Assembly: GCF_010548525.1 (NCBI RefSeq) | Contig: NZ_JAAGMG010000100.1 | Location: 53,309-117,308 of the forward strand | Direction: 5' to 3' | DNA from: Streptomyces sp. SID14478 | GTDB taxonomy: Bacteria > Actinomycetota > Actinomycetes > Streptomycetales > Streptomycetaceae | DNA: 64,000 nt | Shown here: positions 1 through 8,706 of the stretch, piece by piece | Position numbering within the stretch: position 1 is the first letter of the stretch | How the letters are laid out: each line of letters opens with the position of its first letter | The notes under the pieces: generated by a model | What the model was told of the DNA's origin: nothing | The model's database searches: none | What the model saw: only the letters and a program-made list of their open reading frames with translations | Program-made: the position numbers and the translations under genes

Positions 1-144
1 CTCGTTCGCGACGCGGTGCGCTGAGGTCGCGAGGGGGATCGTGCCGACTTCATCGGCTGTGTCTGTCCACAGGACGATCACGGGGACCGGGCCGGTTCGT
101 TCTTCGCCGGCGTCAAGCACCGTGGTGGCGCAGTGCATCGTCAT
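1..144 (-). CDS. Partial hypothetical protein (N-terminus, runs off left edge)
   Basis: An open frame starts at an ATG at 144 (second ATG at 138) and stays open to the window edge, giving about 48 residues beginning MTMHCATTVLDAGEE. Codon use is GC-rich in the third position, as in real genes here. A weak AAGGTG lies just upstream. I recognise no family. It may instead be a chance open frame. Confidence 0.35.
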   Translation of the reverse strand, partial: MTMHCATTVLDAGEERTGPVPVIVLWTDTADEVGTIPLATSAHRVANE

Positions 145-215
145 GAGGGCACCTTAGGACCCCAACGAAGTGATCTTCGAGAAGGTCGGAACTTTCCAGA
201 ACTGATGATCAGGGG

Positions 216-310
216 GTGCGGGCTGGCGCGGCCGAAGCCGAAGTTGACGACGCGCGGTGGGCGGTGATCGAGCCGCTGCGGCCACGGCCGGGCGGCGGCA
301 CCAGAATGCT
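216..310 (+). pseudogene. IS5-type transposase N-terminal remnant
   Basis: Translation gives VDDARWAVIEPLRPRPGG, the usual opening of actinobacterial IS5-family transposases (D/E-x-W-x-x-I-E-P-L-L-P). Similarity stops after about 30 residues, with no catalytic DDE core nearby, so this is a leftover fragment. Confidence 0.5.
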
Positions 311-1056
311 GGCGCGAGTGTCTGAATGCGTGGGCCCAAGAGCTGACCCAGGCTGGCGAGATAAGCCTTGGCGGCCGAGGAGTTGGCCATGCAGGGAACC
401 GGCGGAAAGCTGACACCGCAGCAGACAAGAGTGATGGTTCCGCGCCGACCCCCGGCTTTGCGCGCCTGGTCGGGCTCAGTACGGACACGCAGGGCATACG
501 CCGGTCTGCCGGTACGTGGTCGGCCGGCAGAACTGCCACCCCGTCGCGCGAGAGCGCTGGTAGTTCGCGAATGCGGTGATGACGGCGCTGACGGATCTGG
601 TCAGCCGTTTACCGGCTGGTCATCGCCGCGGTGGCCCTCGAAGGCGTGCGTGGTCGGGTGGCCGAAGGGTGAGAATCCGGCCAGCTCTCGTCCTCGTGCG
701 GCGGAGGTGACGCTGCCCCAGTCCAGAGCCGCTTTGGCGCGCGCATGCGTGCTTTTGGCTGCGTCGCGGCTCTCTTTCAAGACATCTCCGCGCTCCCGTA
801 CCAGCACGTCATAGATGGGGCAGGTGGTCTGGGAGATCTGCGGAGTCGTCACAGACATCCTGGTGCCCGCCCGTCGGCTGCCTAACGTTTCGAAAGGGCA
901 ACGACCTCGACGCTCGCGCTCGAGCCAGAAGTGCGAGGGCCGCTGCCATGGGGCGCGGCGCGCCACAGCGGGCTGTGTCAGTGATTGAGATGCCGTCGGC
1001 GGCGGGACAGGAGGCGTGCCATTCAGGACCGCCGCACCCACATTGCCCGTACCGGC
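311..1056. other. No supported gene
   Basis: Several frames are open on both strands, but none gives a protein with recognisable motifs or a convincing ribosome-binding site. I see only low-complexity Arg/Pro-rich shadow translations. It may be decayed mobile-element DNA following the transposase fragment. Confidence 0.5.
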
Positions 1057-2646
1057 TCACTGGCGGCTGAGGGCTCGGGACACTCCTGCGGTCACCGTGG
1101 TGGCGAGGATCCATCCGGTGGCGGTGAGGGTATAGGCGAGCCATTGCCCGGCGCCGTGCGGTGCGAAGGCGGCTTTCTGGCCGAAGCCGATGACCGGCAG
1201 GAGAAGGTCGAGGGCGTAGAACACCGCGCTGAATGGTGGGGCCTTGTCCTTCTCCAGCGGGGTGGGTGGGTGCGTGGAGAAGAAGAGGGCACCGATGGCA
1301 AGGAGTACGGTGATCCACAGGGCGGCGCGTGCCGGACGGTAGCCGTACCCGACCGTGGCGTCCTGCACGAAGCCCCAGATGCGTGCGGCCGGGGGGAGTT
1401 GGGCGCGGTGGTGGCGCTGCTTGGCCAGCAGGACGGTGCGGGCCTCGTCTTCGTGTCCCAGGCGCCGGTAGGCGGCCGCGAGCTGCTCGTAGGGCTGCGG
1501 GGTGTAGCCCTCACCGCCGCGCTGGATCCAGGCCAGCCGCTCGGTGGCTGTCAAAGGGTCTGCGAGCGCGTCGTAGGTGGTGTCCGTCAGCCGCAGTCGG
1601 GCGGGCCAGGTGGCCGCGGTGTCGTACAGGCTGCCCAGCTGGGCGTTGCCGGCGTCGACCAGACCCTCGACCGGTGTCCGGGTACGGAGGTCGCTCTCGC
1701 GTGCCTGTATCAGGCGCATTGACAGGGCTGTGCCGCCGGGGCGGGCGATGGTGGCGTCGTGAAAGCTCAGGCGGGTGCCGATCCGGGTGCCGTCGAGCTT
1801 GATGCCGCCCTGCACGCTCAGACCCACGCCCAGATCGAAGTTGCGGCTGACGGTGACGTCCACCGCTTCCAGAGCAAGGCCTCCGGGGTTGCGCAGGCGG
1901 GCGCCGCAGAAACCAATGGCCGCGCCCACGGTGGCACCGGAGAGGACGACTTCTCCTTCGGCACTGAAGCCGGGGTGGAAGGTGAAGTCCTCGGTGACCT
2001 GAACATGGTAGGCGTCGAGGACGGTGCGCCCGGGGTTGCTCAGGTGGGCGCCTTCCAGATCGAACTCGCCGGATATGCGCGCGCCGGACAGTCGCGTGCG
2101 GCCGTGCACCGTGAGGTGGGTGCACAGCAGGTCCCCGCCCGTGGTCAGGCGCACGGCGGAGACCGCTTCATCGCCAGGGCAGCTGATCACGCTGTGGGTG
2201 AGATCCAAGTCGCTGCCGACCTCGGCGCAGGTGAGAGCGACCGGGCCTGACAGCCGGCAGCCAGAGAGCGCCAGCCGGCCCTGGACCTGAAGCATGTCGG
2301 CATTCAGTCCCGGTAACACGCAGCCATCGAGGACCAGTTCACGAAACAGGGCTCCCTGCAGAAGCGGAACGTCGGTGAAACGGCAGCCCGTGAGAGCAAC
2401 GGGGGCGGTGATGTCGGCGAACTGGAGATCCAGGGTGCCGGTGATGGTCGCGCCGCTCAAACGCAGCGCGGGACGTCCCCCGGCAACCGGCTCTGGGCCG
2501 GCGCCCAGCAATAGCGCCGCGATGTATTCGGCGCGCAGAGCGGGCGGTTGCTCATGCGGCGCGTCGAGGCTGAGGACCAAGGGCAGGCCTTGGGTGTAGG
2601 AGTGCCACAACTGGCGCTCATTCGGGTTCAGTTCGTCCGGGCGCAT
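1057..2646 (-). CDS. Beta-helix (pentapeptide-like) protein with C-terminal membrane segments
   Basis: A 529-residue protein. Residues about 60-370 carry regular short repeats of the type LxGCxLxGPVxLxxAxVGxDLDL, suggesting a right-handed beta-helix like pentapeptide-repeat or bactofilin-like proteins. A helical stretch with TERLAWIQR and YEQLAAAYRRLGHEDEA (about 370-420) resembles a TPR unit. The last 100 residues contain three hydrophobic segments and probably anchor it in the membrane. Close Streptomyces proteins are commonly labelled 'membrane-associated oxidoreductase', but I see no redox motif. The start MRPDELNPNERQLW fits that group. It stands alone, with no obvious operon partner. 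Confidence 0.8.
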   Translation of the reverse strand: MRPDELNPNERQLWHSYTQGLPLVLSLDAPHEQPPALRAEYIAALLLGAGPEPVAGGRPALRLSGATITGTLDLQFADITAPVALTGCRFTDVPLLQGALFRELVLDGCVLPGLNADMLQVQGRLALSGCRLSGPVALTCAEVGSDLDLTHSVISCPGDEAVSAVRLTTGGDLLCTHLTVHGRTRLSGARISGEFDLEGAHLSNPGRTVLDAYHVQVTEDFTFHPGFSAEGEVVLSGATVGAAIGFCGARLRNPGGLALEAVDVTVSRNFDLGVGLSVQGGIKLDGTRIGTRLSFHDATIARPGGTALSMRLIQARESDLRTRTPVEGLVDAGNAQLGSLYDTAATWPARLRLTDTTYDALADPLTATERLAWIQRGGEGYTPQPYEQLAAAYRRLGHEDEARTVLLAKQRHHRAQLPPAARIWGFVQDATVGYGYRPARAALWITVLLAIGALFFSTHPPTPLEKDKAPPFSAVFYALDLLLPVIGFGQKAAFAPHGAGQWLAYTLTATGWILATTVTAGVSRALSRQ

Positions 2647-3156
2647 GATGCACGATCATTCCAGGGCGGGCTTCCGTCACACAAGATCGTCAGCGGTGAG
2701 ACCGCGACGGCAGGACACCTGTGCGCCGCGGGGCGAGGGCGGGGATGGCTTCGCCGTCACGTCCCGACGCTGACTGCTGAGGCTTGCGTTCGAGAGCAGG
2801 CACTTTTCTCTCGCTGGGTGGGCACGGGGGACTGGCCGCCGGGCGGCCAGGACGGCCCGCATGCCGTGGTGGGCGAGGTGGCGGCGCCCAAGAGCTTGAT
2901 GGCGTCGTACGCGACGGTAAACGTGCGGAGATCACCGAGAGTCAGATGGCGGCGGCGAGCATGTGCGCGCACAGTCCGGCCTGTGCGCCGAGTGCCGCCG
3001 CTCGTCCTTTCTGCGGGTGCTCGGCGGCCGAGCGCAAGGCAGCGTTCGCCCCTTTCTGATGGGTGAGCCGAAGCGCGATAGGTGTCACAGAGCAGGTGAG
3101 CGCCAAGGTTGGTAATGGGAGCCCAGCGAAGTACCAGGCAGGGGTAGCGTTCTGGC
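2647..3156. other. No supported gene
   Basis: About 510 bases without a convincing coding frame. The open frames are short, overlap on both strands and show no motif. Confidence 0.5.
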
Positions 3157-3537
3157 GTGACGTCATTGTCGGCCCGGTTCCCGCCATGCCCGATCCGTGG
3201 TGTACGCGTACTGCATCAGAAGCAGAACTGCGCGCCGCATTTCGCGGAGATAGAGGTGGATTTCGAGCTTGCGGCCGAGGGCTTCGTCTTCGAGGTGGCT
3301 CAAGGGCTCACGGTGGACTACGAGCCGGCCGAGGCTCTGCCGCGCTTCTTCGCGGCAGTCGCCGCGGGGATCGAGGAGCAGCTGAACTTGCCCGCGCACG
3401 GAGTCGTGATCGCCACCCGGGTGGTGCTGCGGCGCGCACGCGCCGATACGTTCGGCTCCCATGTACTGGCGTTCAAGATCGCGGGCTACCTAGCCGCCTG
3501 CAAAGCGTTGGAACGTTCGGGGCTCTCCTGCCTCTGA
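3157..3537 (+). CDS. Stand-alone EF-G domain IV-like protein
   Basis: A 126-residue protein that aligns by eye with domain IV of elongation factor G: HFAEIEVDFE, then GFVFEVAQG, an acidic-to-helix turn, EEQLNLPAHGVVI, and AFKIAGYLAACKAL (EF-G usually has AFKIAASMALK). The GTPase and other EF-G domains are absent and there is no room for them upstream. Domain IV is the tip that enters the ribosomal A site in EF-G and in tetracycline ribosomal protection proteins. A lone copy could be a ribosome-binding factor or a relic of a lost EF-G-like gene. The start used is a GTG; the first 28 residues are not conserved-looking, so the true start may lie inside. Confidence 0.6.
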   Translation: MTSLSARFPPCPIRGVRVLHQKQNCAPHFAEIEVDFELAAEGFVFEVAQGLTVDYEPAEALPRFFAAVAAGIEEQLNLPAHGVVIATRVVLRRARADTFGSHVLAFKIAGYLAACKALERSGLSCL

Positions 3538-3538
3538 G

Positions 3539-3769
3539 TTATTCCTCGCAACGAGGTAAACGGAATCCCACACCCAGCCAGACCTCTGCGGGAATGGTGA
3601 CGGTGAGAGCCTCGGGTCGGGCCACGTCATCGGTGAACGGGAGCAGCGGAAGTTCCTGCCCTCCCCGCGTCACGGCGATCGCGTCATCGTTGAAGCGCCC
3701 CTCGTGCCAGGTGATCTGAACGGCGACTCCGCCTTCAGCGTCGGCCGGGTATAGAACGGCGTCCGGCAC
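3539..3769 (-). CDS. Small hypothetical protein
   Basis: A 76-residue protein converging on the EF-G-like gene, with one base between the two stops. The sequence looks coding (VQITWHEGRFNDDAIAVTRG, then ALTVTIPAEVWLGVGFRLP) and predicts a small all-beta protein. No membrane segment or known motif is visible. Function unknown. Confidence 0.5.
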   Translation of the reverse strand: MPDAVLYPADAEGGVAVQITWHEGRFNDDAIAVTRGGQELPLLPFTDDVARPEALTVTIPAEVWLGVGFRLPRCEE

Positions 3770-4351
3770 TCGGGGAGGGGGGCGACGGCTGGGGGAGCGC
3801 CCTCAACGCGACCAGCAGGATCAGGTCCTCCAGCGGGAGCCTCCGGGGCCGCCCGGGTGTGAGTTCGACAGCCGTCTCACGCCGCGCAGCACACCAACGT
3901 GCCCGAGCAGCGCGGGCTCAGCCCGGTGAACGGCCCTACCTGGGACGGCTCCGACGCCGTGCGCACCAGCCACATCATGATCATCTCGCTCTTGGTCAGT
4001 GGCTCTGGGGCGCCCTTGGTCGCCCTGGAGGTGGAGTTCCAGGCTCGTGGCTTCCGCGCAACACTCGGCCAGCTCGCGAATCTTCTGGAGGATGTCCCGC
4101 TCCCGCTACTGGTTGAGAAGCATCACTTCCTTGGCGAGTGTGTGCACCATCTGGGCGGTCAGCTCCTCCCCGTGCAGGTTCCGGATGCGGTCTTCGCCGG
4201 GCTGTCTGCGGACGCGGCCTGACGGCCCAGGACTGCATAGAGTTCGCAAAGAAGCGGCTCAGTGAGGAGATTCGGCCCCTGACCAGCGGATCTCGTCCAG
4301 TAGCGTCACCTCCGCATTCGACCATGCATGCGAACAACGGGGGAGACAGTC
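3770..4351. other. Decayed region with a possible IS110 remnant
   Basis: No intact gene. On the minus strand around 4070-4250, two frames together read HGEELTAQMVHTLAKEVMLLNQ and then ILQKIRELAECCAEA, reminiscent of the coiled-coil linker of IS110-type transposases, broken by a stop. The resemblance is weak. Confidence 0.3.
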
Positions 4352-5062
4352 ATGGGTAATCTGCTGTTCAACGTGACCACGGCAGCGCTGATGGTGCTGA
4401 TGTTCAAGGCGGGCCTGGCGCTGCTCGGCCCCGACTCGATCCCGAGGCGGCGCATACCGTGGGCCGCCGCGGCCGTGCTGGTAGTGGCGCTCGCCGGCGT
4501 CCTGGTTCAGCTGACCTGGTCGGGAGCCATGGACACCTTCGACGCGGACCCGGACAGGTCCGGGTGGTGGCGCGTGGTCACCTCGGTCTTCATGCAGAAC
4601 GGCGGCTTCCTGGGCGGGGCCTGGAACATCGCGACCCGCGCCGTGATCGCGGCCTTCGCCGACTGGTTCTGGGGCGGGCCCGTGATGCTTGGTCTGTTCG
4701 TGGCCGGGATCCTGCTGCCGCAGCACATCGACGCGCTGTTCATGGACACGAGCCGCAGCACGGATCCCCGTAATTTCGCCGGGAGTTCGGGGGCCACCTA
4801 CTTCCTCGCCGCGACCCTCGCCGCCGCCCTGCTGCTGCGCACCAAGGACAACAGGGACCGGCTGCTCGCCGTCGTGGCGCCGGTGCTCGGCTTGGTGATG
4901 TGGTTCGCCCAGGAGAACGGGCACGGACTGGTCGTCGTGTACGGGTTCGTACTGGGCGCCCTGGTGTGGGCGGTCGGGCACCGGGTGATCCGGTCCGACG
5001 TCGACCCGCAGAGGCCGCCGCGCGTCACGGTGGGTTCCCTGACCGGGACGATCCGGCGCTAG
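4352..5062 (+). CDS. Rhomboid-like integral membrane protein
   Basis: A 236-residue protein with six or seven hydrophobic segments. The order of features follows rhomboid intramembrane serine proteases: WWRVVTSVFMQNGGFLGGAWN matches the loop after TM1, GSSGATYFLAA around residue 150 matches the GxSG serine motif, and ENGHGLVVVYGFVLGALV near residue 195 matches the TM6 histidine with its small-residue helix. It would cleave transmembrane substrates in the plane of the membrane, if active. The ATG at 4352 is chosen because GGGGGAGA lies about eight bases upstream. Overall identity to rhomboids is low, so it could be an inactive homologue. Confidence 0.6.
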   Translation: MGNLLFNVTTAALMVLMFKAGLALLGPDSIPRRRIPWAAAAVLVVALAGVLVQLTWSGAMDTFDADPDRSGWWRVVTSVFMQNGGFLGGAWNIATRAVIAAFADWFWGGPVMLGLFVAGILLPQHIDALFMDTSRSTDPRNFAGSSGATYFLAATLAAALLLRTKDNRDRLLAVVAPVLGLVMWFAQENGHGLVVVYGFVLGALVWAVGHRVIRSDVDPQRPPRVTVGSLTGTIRR

Positions 5063-5571
5063 GACGACCACGGGACGGCGGCACTGATCTGGCCCGTTGC
5101 CGCCCCGAACCGGCGCGTGGCGCCCCGTTGTTGCCGCACGGTGCCACGGGCCTTCAGATGAACGCAGGACGACAGTTGCCGTGGAAGCCGCCGACATCGG
5201 GCCAGTCCCTCGGGGCAACTTCGAAGCCGGGTCAATCCGCGTCCCCGGCTGCCTGGAGGGGGTGCTCCGGTGACCTGCCGGCGAGGCAGGGACACTTGGA
5301 AGGGGCACGCGGCCGCCGTCCCGAACGGCGGCCGCCGCCCGCGTAAACGCCGCGCGCCGCCATCACGCACCGGACGCCGTGGCTGCATGCAGAAGAAGGT
5401 CCGGCACGGCGAGAGCACCGACGCCGAGGCGGTCGGCCACCCGGCCTCGACGCCCTGCTCCGCCGCCCAACAGTGCGACCTCACTGACAACTTGGGGACC
5501 AGGAGCGAGCGTGCGGACATGTTCCCGGGGTAAGGGGAGTTGGTCTCAACGCTTCGAACAAGGGCAGATGG
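5063..5571. other. No supported gene
   Basis: About 500 bases between the rhomboid-like gene and the kinase gene. No frame shows a motif; it probably carries the promoter of the following gene. Confidence 0.5.
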
Positions 5572-6039
5572 ATGTACCTGCATGAACAGGACGAACTGCT
5601 CGACAGCAAATCCCTCACCGTCTCGGCCGCGTTCGAGGGCAGCGAGAAGATCACCGAAGCTCGGCAGCTGACCCGCGACTTCCTTACGTCCGTGCAGGCC
5701 GACCACGGGCTGCCGGTGTCGGCGCAAGCGATGGGCACAGTGCAGCTCGCGGTCAGTGAGCTGGTGACCAATGCTCACAAATACGCGCCCGGACCGTGCC
5801 TGCTGACGTTGACGGTCGAGCACGGAGCCGTGCAAGCAAGCGTATGGGACAGCAACCCCACCCTGCCGCTACTACTGCCCGCAGACCCGACGCGCGTCGG
5901 CCAGCACGGCCTGGAGATCGTGATAGCGGTCTGCCAGACCTTCACCATCCAGCGAGAGCCCGTCGGTAAACGGGTCAAGGTATCCCTCGCGCTCGCGGAC
6001 CACCCCGACGCAGACACCGCCGACCGCCAGGCCACATGA
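5572..6039 (+). CDS. RsbW-type ATP-binding anti-sigma / serine kinase
   Basis: A 155-residue protein with the HATPase_c fold of the RsbW/SpoIIAB group. The N-box is QLAVSELVTNAHKYA (about 68-82), the G1 region is VWDSNP and the G2 region is GQHGLEIVIAVC. Streptomyces encodes dozens of these single-domain kinases, which bind an anti-anti-sigma partner or a sigma factor. No partner gene is adjacent, so its target cannot be read from context. It may be a stand-alone signalling protein. Confidence 0.85.
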   Translation: MYLHEQDELLDSKSLTVSAAFEGSEKITEARQLTRDFLTSVQADHGLPVSAQAMGTVQLAVSELVTNAHKYAPGPCLLTLTVEHGAVQASVWDSNPTLPLLLPADPTRVGQHGLEIVIAVCQTFTIQREPVGKRVKVSLALADHPDADTADRQAT

Positions 6040-6218
6040 CTCACTCTGCAGGGTCCACCATGCAGACCCTGCTGCCTCCTCAGGCGGGTAGGCGATGCGT
6101 ACCATCCCGCGGAGGCGCCGTGGGCGTCGGACACGATCAAGGATCCCAGACCAGCGAGCCTGGCTCCGTACCACGGCCGCCCCCCTGCTGACGGAGGAAA
6201 CAGATGCTGAGTGGCTGC

Positions 6219-6578
6219 TCAGTGGTCGGAGTAGCTGAAGTCGCCCACGGTCCATGCGGTGATGTCTTCGATCGCCACGCGGTACATCCCGCCTGTCTCG
6301 GGAATCCCCACCGTGCCCTGCAGGATCCGGGCGACGTGGAAGTGCAGATACTTAGGCGGCCCGTCCTTCTTCGCCGGGGCATCGAAGACGCCGGAGAACT
6401 CTCCCAAGCGTTCCGAATCCGTCAGCACCTCCGACACCCTCTGCCTCCAGACTGCTTCGGGAGCAAGACGGCCGGTGATGACAGCACCACCGGTGACCAC
6501 GGTCAGGGACATCTGGTTGCTCTGCCCGGATTCCACCAGGGCGGCGACGTCAACGAGCAGCTCGTCAGGCTTCGACAT
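6219..6578 (-). CDS. GvpU-like small protein
   Basis: A 119-residue soluble protein. The pattern SLTVVTGGAVITGRLAPEAV, a central helix with VSEVLTDSERLGEF, then KYLHFHVARI and GGMYRVAIEDITAWTVGDFS follows the gas-vesicle accessory protein GvpU. GvpU is reported to promote clustering or assembly of gas vesicles in Bacillus-type clusters. No other gvp gene is near, and such orphan proteins are common in Streptomyces. The start at 6578 (MSKPDELLVDV) is preferred over an upstream ATG because the extra 27 residues look non-coding. Confidence 0.5.
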   Translation of the reverse strand: MSKPDELLVDVAALVESGQSNQMSLTVVTGGAVITGRLAPEAVWRQRVSEVLTDSERLGEFSGVFDAPAKKDGPPKYLHFHVARILQGTVGIPETGGMYRVAIEDITAWTVGDFSYSDH

Positions 6579-7221
6579 GCGGAAGATTATATTCGCCGCC
6601 CGGCGCCAGCTGCCTGGACGGCGGTGCTGGGGTGCTACCGGGGTACCACCGCCCGCCACCCTTCAAGGAAACCCGGATGAACATCGCACCCGCCCTGGGA
6701 GAAGCCCGCCGAGCCGGGCAGGCTCACCCCCGCCCGCGTCCGCGGCGGGTTCAGGAACATCCGCCCGGACCTGCCCTGTCCGACCCGTGCACCCAAACCC
6801 AACCGGCCAGGCCCCGGACGGCGCCCCGGCACCAATGCTCTCCGGTGCCCGGCCACGACGGCTGCACATCTGACGAGGGCGTCGACGGGTCAGTGATGGG
6901 GGTGGCCCGGTGTCGGATCGTGTCGAGGTGCTGCCAGCCGTGCCGCGTTGCGCCTCGTCGCCCGCGGCACCGGTGGGACTCCCTGGAGCAGGGGTGCCCG
7001 GGAGTTTGTGCGTACAGCGCGGCGCCGGGTAGTGAAGGACATGGCGAGCAGGCCCAGGACGACGATGCCCACGATGATGAGCAGCAGGCGAGCCCGGGAG
7101 GGGGAGGAATCGCAGGAGCCGGCCTGTCTGAACGCTCCACCGGCGCTCTCTGGTCACGTCGTAGCTGACGCGAAGCGACGATATGCAGTGGAGCCGGGGC
7201 GGCCGCGCAAGGCAGAGTGGG
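6579..7221. other. No supported gene
   Basis: About 640 bases. A minus-strand stretch near 7060-7140 could encode one membrane helix (LLLIIVGIVVLGLLAMSF) followed by basic residues, but it has no good start and is probably a remnant. Confidence 0.4.
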
Positions 7222-7896
7222 ATGGTGAGTGAACCGTGGGCACATTCCCTGACGTGGGCAGATGTGGATCCGGCTCGGCATCCGTTCGACATGGACGACG
7301 ATACGGCGGAAGAGTTGGCGCGCCTTCTCGCACCCCTGCTGCCCAGCTCTGAAGTCGCTGGTGAGGATCTCTGGCGTTCGCTGGATCCCGCCTCCAAGTT
7401 CCTGGCTGACCGCTACGGCCGATGGGCCTGCGGATGGAATTGGTCGGTCGCCGAAGGGGACGTCGACGGAGGCGTCGTCGAGGTGTGGTGCTGTTCATCC
7501 CACTCCGTGACGACCCCGGATGCGACTGCCCCGCTGATTGTCGAGGCCCTTCGGCAATGGCGTGGCTGGCTGGAAGATCTGACACAACGGTTCGCGCAAC
7601 TGACCCCGCCGGGGAACGTCCCGGTGGTTTCGACGGACCACTGGTACTGGGAGCGGGCATGCACCCGTCTGGTCACCGTGGTGGCCGAGCGCACTCACGC
7701 CGAGAGCGGCTGGTACCGGCACTGCATGCAAGTCCTCCGATGGTTCCTCGCCTACAGCGGCATCGACGAGGGCCAGGCCCAGGCGATCGTCGAGAACGCG
7801 GTCGGCGGCCGGTTCGGCAGTTGGACCGCGCCTGACGTCCCGGTGGTCGACGCGGTGAGCTCGCGGTTCGCCGGCGGCGTGGGCGAAATCAGATGA
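7222..7896 (+). CDS. Unknown protein paired with Fic
   Basis: A 224-residue acidic, Trp-rich protein without a signal peptide or membrane helix. Its stop overlaps the start of the Fic gene (ATGA at 7893-7896), so the two are translationally coupled. I do not recognise a family. Its position suggests an inhibitor or substrate adaptor of the Fic protein, but it is far larger than the classical small FicA antitoxins. Start choice lies between ATG 7222 and GTG 7225. Confidence 0.65.
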   Translation: MVSEPWAHSLTWADVDPARHPFDMDDDTAEELARLLAPLLPSSEVAGEDLWRSLDPASKFLADRYGRWACGWNWSVAEGDVDGGVVEVWCCSSHSVTTPDATAPLIVEALRQWRGWLEDLTQRFAQLTPPGNVPVVSTDHWYWERACTRLVTVVAERTHAESGWYRHCMQVLRWFLAYSGIDEGQAQAIVENAVGGRFGSWTAPDVPVVDAVSSRFAGGVGEIR

Positions 7897-8549
7897 CTTT
7901 CGGGCCCGGCCAGCCGAAGGACAGCCTCGCCGACTGGCTACGCATCCGGACGAAGATCTCCTGGCCATCCTGGCACGGTGCGCGCCCCGGTTCTGGAGCA
8001 CCGGCCAGTGACGGCTTCCGACACTTGTTCCTGGCGACGAGAGACGGACGGGACAGCGAGGGGACCGCGCGGGTCCTGACCGCCCTCGACGTGGCCTTCG
8101 CTGACGCGGAGCAGGGCAGGCCGCTGACCTTAGCCCTGATGGCGAAGTGGCAGCAGTCCGTGCTGGACCGCGGCCTCGTCCGCTTCCGCACTTTGCCGGC
8201 CTTCGCGAAGGGCGGACGGGAGCGCTACGGACTTGCACCCACTACCCAGGCCCAGTTCGAGCGCTGCCTGTCCGAGAGCTCTCAACCCGATTTGAACCTT
8301 CCGTCACGCACAGCCCGGACCTACCTCGACGTCCTCTTCTTCCATCCGTTCGAGGACGGCAACGCCCGCGCGGCCATGCTGGCGTTGGCCTTCGTCCTGG
8401 CACGCGAAGGCGTCCTCCTCGACCAGGTTCACCCACTGCAGACCACCCGCTGGGCCGACGACGCCGAAGGCGCAGCCGATCTGGCGGTACTGCTCGGAAT
8501 CCTGATCACCGCTGCGGAGCGGCGTCCCTCCCACGCGAGACAGTCATGA
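7893..8549 (+). CDS. Fic-domain protein
   Basis: A 218-residue protein with the Fic signature HPFEDGNAR starting at His151, a variant of HPFx(D/E)GN(G/K)R with Ala in place of Gly. Fic enzymes usually transfer AMP from ATP to a hydroxyl of a target protein (His as base, the Asp/Glu binding Mg, Asn and Arg binding phosphates). All these residues are present, so activity is plausible. The helices before the motif fit the Fic core and the last 60 residues a small C-terminal helix bundle. I see no clear inhibitory S/TxxxE(G/N) helix, so regulation may come from the coupled upstream protein. Confidence 0.8.
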   Translation: MTFGPGQPKDSLADWLRIRTKISWPSWHGARPGSGAPASDGFRHLFLATRDGRDSEGTARVLTALDVAFADAEQGRPLTLALMAKWQQSVLDRGLVRFRTLPAFAKGGRERYGLAPTTQAQFERCLSESSQPDLNLPSRTARTYLDVLFFHPFEDGNARAAMLALAFVLAREGVLLDQVHPLQTTRWADDAEGAADLAVLLGILITAAERRPSHARQS

Positions 8550-8659
8550 GCGAACGTGACGTCACCCTCGCCGGGTAGGCGGCATGTTCCCATGCTCAGC
8601 GTTGCTGAGGGCCGCCCCCAATAGTCTCCAGGGTGCCGACGAAGGGAACCGGCTTGACG

Positions 8660-8691
8660 GGTGACGGCCCGCTGAGCCAGGGGCCGTCACC
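8660..8691 (-). terminator. Intrinsic-type terminator of the monooxygenase gene
   Basis: A perfect 11-bp inverted repeat (GGTGACGGCCC at 8660-8670 with GGGCCGTCACC at 8681-8691) and a ten-base loop, placed 16 bases after the stop of the minus-strand monooxygenase. There is no clear U-tract, as is usual in Streptomyces. Confidence 0.65.
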
Positions 8692-8706
8692 TGTCCAGTA
8701 CGGAAC

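Noticed and set aside
4259..5308. Long minus-strand frame opposite the rhomboid-like gene
   Set aside because: Composition is Arg/Pro/Gly/His-rich with no motif, a typical antisense shadow of a GC-rich gene.
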